Part shown: positions 47,120-58,014 of the stretch, in pieces
Position numbering within the stretch: the first letter of the stretch is position 1
Layout of the letters: each line of letters begins with the position of its first letter
DNA from: Cryptomeria japonica
Taxonomy: Eukaryota; Streptophyta; Pinopsida; Cupressales; Cupressaceae
NCBI RefSeq assembly: GCF_030272615.1
Contig: NC_081412.1
Coordinates: 690,000,083 to 690,064,082 of the forward strand
DNA: 64,000 bases
Direction: 5' to 3'
Notes under the pieces: generated by a model
Databases searched by the model: none
The model's input: only the letters and a program-made list of their open reading frames with translations
Told to the model about the DNA's origin: nothing
Translations under genes and position numbers: made by a program

Positions 47120-48140
47120 AAGTTACATGCATCTCTGCATATATCTCCATCTTTCTATTCATATCTCTCCCTCTCACGCTCCATCATTGTCACTCCTTAT
47201 TTCTATATTTATCTCTAATAATCTCTCTTCTCTCTATTTATCTCCCTCCTTTACCTTATCCTACCTATACTTATATATTACTTGTCTCTATCACCTCCTT
47301 TCTCTCCCTATCTTGTCCCCTCTCTCTATATATCCCTATAGATCTATCTTCATGTATATTTATATCTCATCATCTCTAAATCTCACTTATTCACTCCATC
47401 TCTCCCTCCATTTGTCTTTCTCTCTCTATCACATTGTATCCATATCTATCTCTATCTCCATCTTCACATCTCCATCTCTTTCCATATCAATCTCTCTTTT
47501 TATATGTTCCTCTATCTTTATATATGTTCCTCTATACATGATTAATCTACTTCTTTGTCTCTTCCTCTATCGCCCTCTTGAAGTATCTTTCCCTTTCTCT
47601 ACTTTTATCTCTTTATTTACTCCATCTTTATATATATTTTTCTCTCTTCCCACATCCTTCTCTATAGTGCCTTTATATATCTCTATATCTTCCCCTTTTT
47701 CTCTCTCCCTCTCTATCCATCCCTATCTATAATCTCTATCTCTCTTTCTCACTCTCTTGCACTATCTATATATCTCTATCTATCGATATTTCTCTTCCTT
47801 TATATCTCTCTATCTCTTCCTTTTTTTTTATCTCTCTCTTTACCCCTCTCTATCTATTTTTCTCCATCTCTTCATATATTTATCTTTGTCCTTACCTCCC
47901 TCTTTCTCTATATCTATTCACCTCCCTCTCCCTTTATCTTCATTTTTTATCTCTATCTTCCTCTCTCCTTTTCAATATCTAGATATGTCTACCTCTTTCT
48001 ATCCATCCTTTTCCTTTAGTTTTTCTCCCTCTCACTTCATACTCCTTAATATCTATATCTCTATTTATGTCCTTGTCCTTTAGTTCTTTTCCCTCTCTTT
48101 AGTTTTTCATCTCTCTTCACCTTTATATCTCTCCTTATTT
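47120..48140 (+). repeat. Pyrimidine-rich tract in element G
   Basis: About 1 kb is dominated by CTCT, TATCTCT and CCATCTC units on the + strand. It gives long Ser/Leu/Ile/Tyr-rich frames (47127-47732 and 47757-48083) that are artefacts of composition. Confidence 0.85.
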
Positions 48141-48156
48141 AAAAATTAGTATATAT

Positions 48157-51100
48157 GGTCTCCTAAGGGGTTATATTGTGTCCTAAGGGGTCATAGAACA
48201 TCATATGACCCCTTAGGACACAATATGACCCCTAACGACACTGTATGGTCTCCTAAGGGATCAAATGGTGTCATAAGGGGTCATAAAACACCATATGACC
48301 CCTTAAGACACAATAAGACCCCTAATGACACCATATGGTGTCCTAAGGGGTCATAAGACACCAAATGACCCCTTAGGACACCATACAACCCCTAATGACA
48401 CAATGTGGCATCCTAAAGGGTCATATTGTGTCCTAAGGGGTCATATGACACCATATGACCCCTTAGGACACCATACAACCTATAGCATCATATAGTGTCC
48501 CAAGGGGTCATATGGTGTCTTAAGGGGTCAAAGAATGTCATATGACCAATTAGGACACAATACGATCCATGATGACACCTAAGGGGTCATATAGTGTCAT
48601 AAGGGGTCATAGGACACCATATGACCCCTTATAACACCATACGATCCCTTACAACACCATATGACCCCTTATAACACAAGAAGACCCATAACGACATGAT
48701 ATAGTGTCCTTAGGGGTCATATGGTTTCAGGAGACACCATATGACCCCTTAGGACACAATATGACCCCTAACGATACCTAAGGGGTCATATGGTGTCCTA
48801 AGGGGTTATATGATGTCCTAGGAACCTTTAGGACATAATATGACCCCTTAGCACACCATACAACCCCTAATGACACCATATGGTGTCCTAAGGGGTCGTA
48901 AGACACCATATGACCCGTTAGGACACAATATGACCCCTAACAACACCTAAGGGGTCATCATGTGTCCTAAGGGGTCATAGGATACCATATGACCCCTAAT
49001 GACACTGTATGGTGTCTTAAGGGGTCATATTGTGTCCTAAGGGTTCATAGGAGACCATATGACCTGTAAGGACACAAAATGAAACCTAACGATATCTAAG
49101 GGGTCATATGGTGTTCTAAGGGGTCATAGGACACCATATGACCCCTTAGCACACCATACAACCCCTAATGACACCATATGGTGTCCTAAGGGGTCATAGA
49201 ACACTGTATGACCCCTTAGGACACCATACGATGTATACTAATACTATATGGTGTCCTAAGGGGTCATAGAACACCATATAACCCCTTAGGAGACCATATG
49301 ACCCATAACAACATAATATGGTGTCCTAAAGGGTCATAGAACATCATATGACCCCTTAGAACACCATACAACCTATAACGACACCATCCAATGTCTTAAG
49401 GGGTCATAAGACACAATATTACCCCTTAGGACATAATATGACCCCTAACAACATCATATAGTATCCCAACGGGTCATAGGACACCATACGACATCATACC
49501 ACCCTTTACAACACCATATGGTGTCCTAAGGGGTCATATAACACCACATGACCCCTTAGAACACAAGAAGACCCATAACGACATGATATGGTGTCCTAAG
49601 GGGTTATATGATGTCCTAGGAACCTTTAGTACATAATATGACCCCTTAGCATACCATACAACCCCTAATGACACCATATGGTGTCTTAAGGGGTCGTCGG
49701 GCACCATATAACTCGTTAGGACACAATATGACCCCTAGCAACACCTAAGGGGTCATATAACACCATATGACCCCTTATAACACAAGAAGACCCATAACAA
49801 CATGATATGGTGTCAGGAGACACCATATGACCCCTTAGGACACAATATGACCCCTAACGATACCAAAGGGGTCATATGGTTTCCTAGGAACCTTTAGGAC
49901 ACAATATGACCCCTTAGCACACCATACAACCCCTAACAACACCATATGGTGTCCTAAGGGGTTATATGATGTCCCAGGAACCTTTAGGACACAATATGAC
50001 CCCTTAGCACACCATACAACCCCTAACAACACCATATGGTGTCCTAAGGGGTCGTAGGACACCATATGACCCGTTAGGACACAATATGACCCCTAACAAC
50101 ACCTAAGGGGTCCTATTGTGTCGTAAGGGGTCATAGGACACCATATGACCCCTAGCGACACTATATGGTGTCTTAAGGGGTCATATTGTGTCCTAAGGGG
50201 TCATAGGACACCATATGACCCCTAACGACACAAAATGAAACCTAAAAATACCTAAGGGGTCATATGGTGTCCTAAGGGGTCATAGGACACCATTTGACGC
50301 CTTAGCACACCATATGACCCCTAATGACACCATATGGTGTCCTAAGGAGTCATATGGTGTCCTAAGGGGTCATAGAAAACCATATGACCCCTTAGGACAC
50401 CATACGATGCATAATGGCACTATATGGTGTTGTAAGGGGTCATAGGACACCATATGACCCCTTAGAGGACCATACAACCCATAACAACATAATATGGTAT
50501 CTTAGAGGGTCATAGAACACCATATGACCCCTTAGAACATCATATGACCCATAATGACACCATGTGGTGTCTTAAGGGGTCATAGGACACCATTTGAGCC
50601 CTTAGCACACCATATGACCTGTAATGACACCATATGGTGTCCTAAGGGGTCATAGAACACCATATGACCCCTTAGGACACCATTCGATGCATAATGACAC
50701 TATATGGTGTCCTAAGGGGTCATAGGACACCATATGACCCCTTAGAGGACTATACAACCCATAACACCATAATATGGTGTCTTAGAGGGTAATAGAACAC
50801 CATATGACCTTTTAGAACACCATACGACCCATAACAACACCATGTGGTGTCTTAAGGGGTCATAAGACATAATATTACCCCTTAGGACATAATATGACCC
50901 CTAACAACGTCATATAGTGTCCTAAGGGGTCATAGGACACCATATGACCCCTTAGGACACCATACGACCCCTTGCGACACCATACCACCCTTTACAAAAC
51001 CATATGGTTTCCTAAGGGGTCATATGGTATCCTAATGGGTCATATAACACCATATGACCCCTTAGAACACAAGAAGACCCATAGCCACACGATATGGTGT

Positions 51101-53609
51101 CCTAAGGGGTCATATGGTGTCATCAGACACCATATGACTCCTTAGGACACAATATGACCCCTAACGATACCTAAGGGGTCATATGGTGTCCTAAGGGGTT
51201 ATATGATGTCCTAGGAATATTTAGAACAAAATATGACCCATTATCACACCATACAACCCCTAACGACACCATATGGTGTCCTAAGGGGTTGTAGGACACC
51301 ATATAACTTGTTAGGACATAATATGACCCCTAACAACACCTAAGGGGTCATATTATTTCCTAAGGGGTCATAGGACACCATATCACCCCTAAGGACACTA
51401 TATGGTGTACTAAGGGGTCATATTGTGTGCTAAGGGGTCATAGGACACCATATGACCCCTTAGCACTCCATACGACCCCTAACGACACCATATGGTGTCC
51501 TAAGGGATCGTATGGTGTCCTAAGGGGTCATATAACACCATATGACCCCTTAGGACACCATACGATGTATAAGGACACCATATGGTGTCCTAAGGGGTCA
51601 TATAGTGTCCTAAGGGGTCATAGGACACTATATGACTCCTTAACGACCCATAACAACATAATATGATGTCCTAGAGGATCATAGAACACCATATGACCCC
51701 TTAGAACACCATACGACATATACCAACACAATGTGGTGTCCTAAGGGGTCATAAGACACAATATGACCCCTTAGGACATAATATGACCCCTAACAATGTT
51801 ATATAGTGTCCTAAGGGGTCATACAAAACCATATGACCCCATAGAACACCATATAACCCCTTAGAACACCATACGACCCTTTAGGACACCATACGATGTC
51901 CTAAGGTGTCATATGGTATCCTAAGGGGTCATATAAAACCATATGACCCCTTAGAACACCATATAACCCCTTAGAACATAAGAAGACCCATAATGACATG
52001 ATATGGTGTCCTAAGGGGTCATATAGTGTCATGAGACACCATATGACCCCTCAGGACACAATATGACCCCTAATGATATGTAATGGGTCGTATGGTGTCC
52101 TGAGAGGTTATATGATGTCCTAGGAATCTTTAGGACACAATATGACCCCTTAACACACCATACAATCCCAAACGACACCATATGATGTCCTAAGGGGTCG
52201 TAGGACACTATATGACCCGTTAGGACACAATATGACCCCTAACAACACCTAAGGGGTCATATTGTGTCCTAAGGGGTCAAAGGAAATCATATGACCCCTA
52301 ACGACACAAAATGACACCTAGCGATACCTAAGGGGTCATATGGTGTTATAAATGGTCATATGACACCATATGACCCCTTAGCACACCATACCACCCTTAA
52401 TGACACCATATGGTGTCCTAAGGGGTCGTAGAACACTATATGACCCCTTAGGAAACCATACGACACATAATGAAACCATATGGTGTCCTAAGGGGTCATA
52501 AGACACCATATGACCCCTTAGGAGACCATACGACCCATAACAACATAAAATCGGTGTCCTAAGGGGTCATAGAACACCATATGACCCCTTAGAAGACCAT
52601 ACGACCCATAACGACACCATGTGGTGTCCTAAGGGGTCATAAGACACAATATGACCCCTTAGGACATAATATGACCCCTAACGACGTCATATAGTGTCCT
52701 AAGGGGTCATAGGACACCGCATGACCCCTTAGGACACAATATGACCCCTTAGGACATAGAATAACCCTAATGACACTTAAGGGGTCATAGGACACCATAC
52801 AACACATAACAACACTAAATGGTATCCTAAGGGGTCATATGGTGTCCTAAGGTGTCATAGGACACCATACGACCCATAGCACCATATTGTCTCCAAGCAT
52901 ATGGTGTCCTAAGGGGTCATACGACACCATATGACCCATTAGGACATAATAAGACCCCTGATGACACCTAATGGGTCATATATGGTCGTAAGGGTTCATA
53001 GGACACCATATGATCCCTTAGGACACCATACGACTCCTTGCAATACCATATGGTCTCCCAAGGTATCGTATGGTATCCTAAGGGGTCATATAATGTCCTA
53101 AAGGGTCATATGGTGTCCTAAGGCATTTTAGGACACCATATGACCCCTTAGGACACCATAAGACCCATAATGACACCATATGATGTCCTAAGGGGTCATA
53201 TGGTGTCCTAAAGGGTCATGTGACACCATATGACCTCTTAGGACATAGTATGAGCCCTAACAATACCTAATGGATCATATGGTGTCTAAGGGGTCATACG
53301 ATGTCTTGTGACCCCTTATGACACAATATGACCCCTTAGCACACCATACAACCCCCAATGACACCATATGACCTGTTCAGACACAATATGACCCCTAACA
53401 ATACCTAAGGGGTCATACGGTGTCCTAAGGGGTCATAGGATACCATATGACCCCTTAACACACCATACGATTTGTAATGACACCATATGGTGTCCTAAAG
53501 GCTCATAGAACACCATATGACCCCTTAGGACACCATAAGACTTATAAAAAAATCATATGGTGTCCTAATGTGTCATATGGTGTCCTAAAGGTTCATGAGA
53601 CACCATATT
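48157..53609. repeat. 20-bp satellite in both orientations, about 5.4 kb
   Basis: The array is made of GACACCATATGACCCCTTAG and its reverse complement, each 20 bp, with many point variants, about 270 monomer lengths. Orientation flips often, through junctions such as GACACCATATGGTGTC and GGGGTCATAGGACACC. Each monomer is two 10-bp halves (GACACCATAT and GACCCCTTAG), each holding its own small palindrome (CATATG across the join, CCTTAGG across monomers). RNA from either strand would fold into many long hairpins. It is not CRISPR: there are no unique spacers and repeat orientation is mixed. Frames across it (for example 51427-51666) are repeat artefacts. Confidence 0.95.
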
Positions 53610-54245
53610 CTCTCTCACATTATTTCTTTTCCTCAATTACCCTCGATCACCTCTCTCCTCCTATGGGTTTATAGATACTTCCCTCTCCCCCTCTACCCAC
53701 CCCCTAATTACTCTCTGTGTCTCTCTTCACCTCTATCCCCATCTCTCTTCTCTCTTTGTTGATACTTTCCCCTCTCCCCCTCTCCTCCTACCCCCTATTA
53801 ATCTCAAACTCTCCCTCTCATTCTCTCTTCACCCCAATCACCCCCTCCCTCTCTCTCTTCGCCTTCCACCTAATTACATATAGCTCTCTCTCTCACACTC
53901 TCTCTTTCCCCCAATTAATCTCTCCTTCTCACCTCTCTCCCCCTCTCCTTTTTTTGATACTTCCCTATGCCTATCCTTGTCCCCTCTGAATTTTGTTGCT
54001 AGAGATGAGAAGGAAATGCAGAGAGACTAGTCTAGATCTTAGGGAAGAGAGAGTGACATAGAAGAGGAAATTATGAAGAGGTAGAAATATAAGCACCTTG
54101 TAGAGCTTGAGAGATTTAATGAGGTATTCATTGATAGTTAGAGATATAGGTCTAGAGAGAGATGTATAAATATGGACAAAAGAGAGGGAGGAAGAAACAA
54201 ATAGGTGGTGTGATAGGTTTAGGAGAGAGAGGTGGAGAAAGGAAC
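53610..54245. repeat. Pyrimidine-rich then purine-rich tracts
   Basis: CT-rich DNA at 53610-53965 is followed by GA-rich DNA at 53997-54245. In reverse complement the GA-rich part resembles the CT-rich left tract in composition, consistent with an inverted-repeat layout. Frames over it are artefacts. Confidence 0.75.
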
Positions 54246-55514
54246 AAACATAAATAACATGGTTTATCAAAATTTATCAAACTCAATAAAATTCATAAAT
54301 TTATTATTATTAATTAATTACTTATTTAGTTTATTTTGAGATGATTGTTACAAAAATTCATGCAATAGGGAAATCATATGAAAAAGTCATGAGTTTTTTA
54401 TGTTTTAAAAATGAAGGGTGAATTTAAATGAATTATAATTATTTTTTAAAACAAATAATTTAAAATATAACTATTTCATATCATAGAGCTCTTAATTACC
54501 TTTCCAACGCCTGTAAAAAATCAAAATTTTGATATAAAATGCAAAAGTTATGCCCAATTTACTAAAATATATTTTTTTATTTTTACAAAAATCCGATATC
54601 CGATTTTATCCAATAAAATCCGATATCCAATTTTATCAAATATCCGATTTTAAAACATAAATTTTTCCCTCCATATTTTGGTTCGGGTTTGCTTTGGGAT
54701 TTGTCTTGGAAGTGACAAGCCTGGAAAGTCAACTGAAAAAACGTGTTTTTCAGTATTCCTTGATTTTCCAGACTTTACACCGGTGGCTGACGATTTTTTT
54801 TATAGCCAAAATTGATAAAATGAAAAGGGTTTTTTAAGGATGTTCTCAGATTTCCAACAATATAAGGCTTGTCTTATTTCAACTTTAATAAATAATTATT
54901 ATTTATTTTCTAATTGAATTCTGACAAAAGTCCTGATTGAAAAATACTCATAACTTTCAAACCACATAACATTTTTTGAATCTGAAACATGCGTCACATC
55001 CTATGATTCATCTACTATAGGGAAAATTTAAAAAAAATTGAATTTCATAAGGTTTTGACCAAGTTAAGGTGGTTAGACATAGGAGTTTCTGAATTTCTGA
55101 AAAGCTGTAGTAAAAAATTCATAAATAATTATTTACTTTATAAAAAATTATTAAAAAATATGTGTCACATCCGAACATGAGTCTAATACTTATATTATAA
55201 ATCTTATAAAAAAATATTATGATTTGATTATGATTAGGGTGGTCAGACATACACCTACTTTTATCTTTTTCCTGAAATTTTTGTACCACTGCATTGAAAT
55301 TTGAAATTTTCATCAAATAGAATTTTTTTTTTCAAAAAACAACTAGTAGCTTAGAAACTACACTCAATTTTCTATAGATTCTCTTGTTACATATTTTAAA
55401 AATAATGTTCATAACTTATTCAATTTTTTATGTCAAGTTGCATAACTCTGATTTTTTGAAATTTCATTGCCACTTAAGGGCCTGTTTTGGCACACCATAA
55501 TCCTGCACATACCC
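54246..55514 (-). repeat. Element G right inverted-repeat arm and tip
   Basis: The part at 54400-54660 pairs with the left arm and carries CCGATATCCGATTTTATC repeats (about 54593, 54623 and 54640). Between 54790 and 55440 lies sequence with no left-arm counterpart, including a diverged direct repeat of about 145 bp (about 54945-55090 and 55110-55255, each ending near GGTGGTTAGACAT or GGTGGTCAGACAT). The tip at 55440-55514 pairs with the left tip. Confidence 0.65.
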
Positions 55515-55518
55515 TTCT
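55515..55518. repeat. Element G target site duplication, right copy
   Basis: TTCT, identical to 46526-46529. Four bases alone are weak evidence, but the same length is seen for H. Confidence 0.75.
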
Positions 55519-55543
55519 CACTAGGCATTAAAGGGGGTGAAAT

Positions 55544-55547
55544 ATTA
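55544..55547. repeat. Element H target site duplication, left copy
   Basis: ATTA precedes GGGTAAGTGC and follows the right end at 61669-61672. Confidence 0.78.
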
Positions 55548-55575
55548 GGGTAAGTGCAAGAAGTTGTGTCCACTT
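55548..55575 (+). repeat. Element H left terminal inverted repeat
   Basis: 28 bp, identical to the reverse complement of 61641-61668. Beyond it the two ends drift apart but both keep 'gtggaagtt'. Confidence 0.92.
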
Positions 55576-55638
55576 AATGTGGAAGTTTTGGACCTAGTTA
55601 AAATGTCAAAATCGGGCGGAAACAATAGGAGACGAATC

Positions 55639-55737
55639 GGGATCCCGTTGGCTCTCGGCATCCCGAGCCTAAAATCAAATGGGATCCCATGGGCCCCAGG
55701 ATCCCGAACCTAGAGCTCTAAACGGGATCCCATTTCG
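55639..55737. repeat. Element H left subterminal palindromes
   Basis: Five copies or variants of CGGGATCCCG lie within about 100 bp (CGGGATCCCG, GGCATCCCGA, TGGGATCCCA, AGGATCCCGA, CGGGATCCCA). The same motif clusters near the other end (60648-60775). Repeated subterminal motifs of this type usually bind transposase. Confidence 0.85.
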
Positions 55738-56224
55738 AATATATAATTTTTTTTTTTTAACAAAATGCGGTTCATTTTTGTCATACAGGATCTCGATTCA
55801 AGGTGTGGAGCCCTCATAGGAATTGCCAGCAAGCCGCCTTCTAGTCTTCCAGGTATGCCCAACACCCATTTTTATTCAATAATTCATGTTTAGAGTAATT
55901 TTTTAGTTGAAAAATTAGATTTTTAGTTTAAAATTTATTTTTTTTATTAATAATTTTTAGTTTTAAATTTATTTTTTTTGTTAGAAAAATTTGTGTTTTA
56001 GTTCAATAATTTTATTTTAATTAGAAAAATATGTTTTTCTTTTAAAAATTAGTTAAATTTAGTTTGAATTTTTTTTATGAATTGATTAGATTAGGATTTT
56101 TTTTAAACGAAACGAAAACCCCCAAAAAATTAAAACCAAAACATTTAGTTTACAAGATCAAAATAAAAACGAAAATGAAAACCAAAACCAAAAAATTACA
56201 ACAAAAATGAAACTATTTAAAACA

Positions 56225-56930
56225 TCTTTAAATTGCATACAACATACCCCCTATGACCACATAGGATCACATCACATCCAACCCCTTACGACCACATATG
56301 ACCCCATAGGATCAGCCATAGTGTCCAAAGGGGTCATGTATGTGGTCTTAAGGGGTCATCCATGCACATTCTAATGTACATGTGTGACCCCTTAGGACCA
56401 CATACATGACCCCTTAGGACACTATGCACGATCCCATGGGGTCGCACATGTACATTGTAGAACACATGTGTGTATCCCCTTAAGCCATCTCCTATTTTCA
56501 AATTCATTCCCCTTTTAAGCCACATTTGTCCTATAATTTAGTTTGAGCCATGTCTATATTATACCTTGAGTTAGAATACGTGTATGTGTGTGAGAAGCCT
56601 TTACTAGGACCACATTCTGTTCTAATGGGTCATAATCTGGTCCTAAGGGGTCACACATGTGTTAGAACACATGTGTGACCCCTTTTACCATCCTAGTAGT
56701 TGGGGTATATTGCATACACTAAGTATAGGATGTTAAAAGGGCTCATATGTGGTCCTAAGGGGTCACGCATGCGTTAGAACACATGAGTGACCCCTTACAA
56801 CACAATGTAGTCCTAAAGGCCTATCACACACATGCCACTTTTTTAACATTTATGTACACAACATGTACCCCTTATGACCTAGTTTGACCACATAAGAGAG
56901 ATCCTATATTGTGTACATACGTCCATCCCC
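56225..56930. repeat. Minisatellite in element H, related to the array of G
   Basis: Units such as GACCCCTTAGGACCACATAC and GGTCCTAAGGGGTCACACAT occur in both orientations with ACATGTGT palindromes between them. They share the 10-bp half GACCCCTTAG / CTAAGGGGTC with the satellite of G but have a different second half. About 700 bp, less regular than in G. Confidence 0.85.
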
Positions 56931-57179
56931 TTAAGTCAGGTATCTTAAGTACATGAAATTAACTAATTAACTAATTACGACTATACCCCTCTTAAAACAT
57001 ACTATTACAATCATACCCATTTTAATGTATACTAGGACCTATTAACTATATTTAAAGTAAATCTTCTTATAAAATGATCCCCTTAACTATATGTATACTA
57101 GGACCTATAAACTATATGTATATACTAGGACCTTATAAAACTTTCCTTTACTTGCCACATACATCCTATAATCTAGGCA

Positions 57180-58010
57180 GATGGTATTAAGCCACATACA
57201 TCCTAATTAGGCCTATCATCTAAGCCACATAGATCCTAATTAGCCCAATCCGTTTAAGTCATGTGTCTTAAATGATTAATTACAAAATTTGTAGATGCTA
57301 AATTTGAAATTCCTATTCTAAACTTACATGAAATTAACTAATTACAATAATATGAGCCTCTTAAATAGCATGTAATAGGTCCTATTAACTATATATTCAA
57401 TTTATTAAACTTAATTATGATCAAATGTAATTTAATTTCAACCATGTCCCCTTAAGACACATGTAATTAGGAAATGTTGCATGTACATCCTATAATTTCT
57501 AGGCCTTTCCCCTTAAGCCACATACATCCTATAATTTATGCCTCTCCCCTTAAGCCACATACATCCTATAATTTGTAGATGCTAAATTTGAAATTCCTAT
57601 TCTAAGTACATTAAATCAACTATTTACAACCATATGGGCCTCTTAACATACTATTACAACAATTCCCCTTTTAACATACTAGGACCTATTAACTATATAT
57701 ATTATTAAATGCCATATATATTAAATAGCATGAAATAGGTCCTATTAACTATATATTCAATTTATTAAACTTAATTATGATCAAATGTAATTTAATTTTG
57801 ACCATGTCCCCTTAAGACACATGTAATTAGGAAATGCACGTACATCCTATAATTTAGGCTTGTCCCCTTAAGCCACATACATCCTATAATTTGTAGATGC
57901 TAAATTTGAAATTCCTATTCTAAGTACATTAAATTAACTATATTTACAACCATACGGGCCTCTTAACATACTATTACTACAATTCCCCTTTTGACATACT
58001 AGAACCAATT
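57180..58010. repeat. Tandem repeat of about 300 bp in element H
   Basis: Copies start near 57288, 57572 and 57890 at 'ttgtagatgctaaatttg' (spacing 284 and 318 bp). The third is cut off by the end of the transposase gene. Short 'ccttaagccacatacatcct' repeats lie within and before the units. Confidence 0.8.
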
Positions 58011-58014
58011 CCTC

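Larger units (their letters stand above)
46530..55514. mobile_element. Element G: 9-kb DNA transposon enclosing a satellite array
   Basis: The ends are GGGTATGTGCAAGAT on the left and, in reverse complement, GGGTATGTGCAGGAT on the right. Both are followed by GCCAAAA and AGTGGCAATG at similar distances. A 4-bp TTCT duplication flanks the element. The start is nearly the same as that of element H (GGGTAAGTGCAAGA), which also has a 4-bp duplication. Inside, a second pair of inverted repeats (about 46676-46990 and 54410-54660) encloses pyrimidine-rich DNA and a 5.4-kb satellite. No gene is present. I read it as a non-autonomous relative of H. The ends, duplication and inverted repeats are seen directly; the family relation is inference. 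Confidence 0.78.

Noticed and set aside
47127-48083. Two long Ser/Leu/Tyr-rich frames
   Set aside because: Produced by the CT-rich repeat.
48157-53609. CRISPR array or protein-coding tandem repeat
   Set aside because: No unique spacers, mixed orientation, frequent stops, and a eukaryotic setting; frames such as 49835-50065 and 51427-51666 are repeat artefacts.
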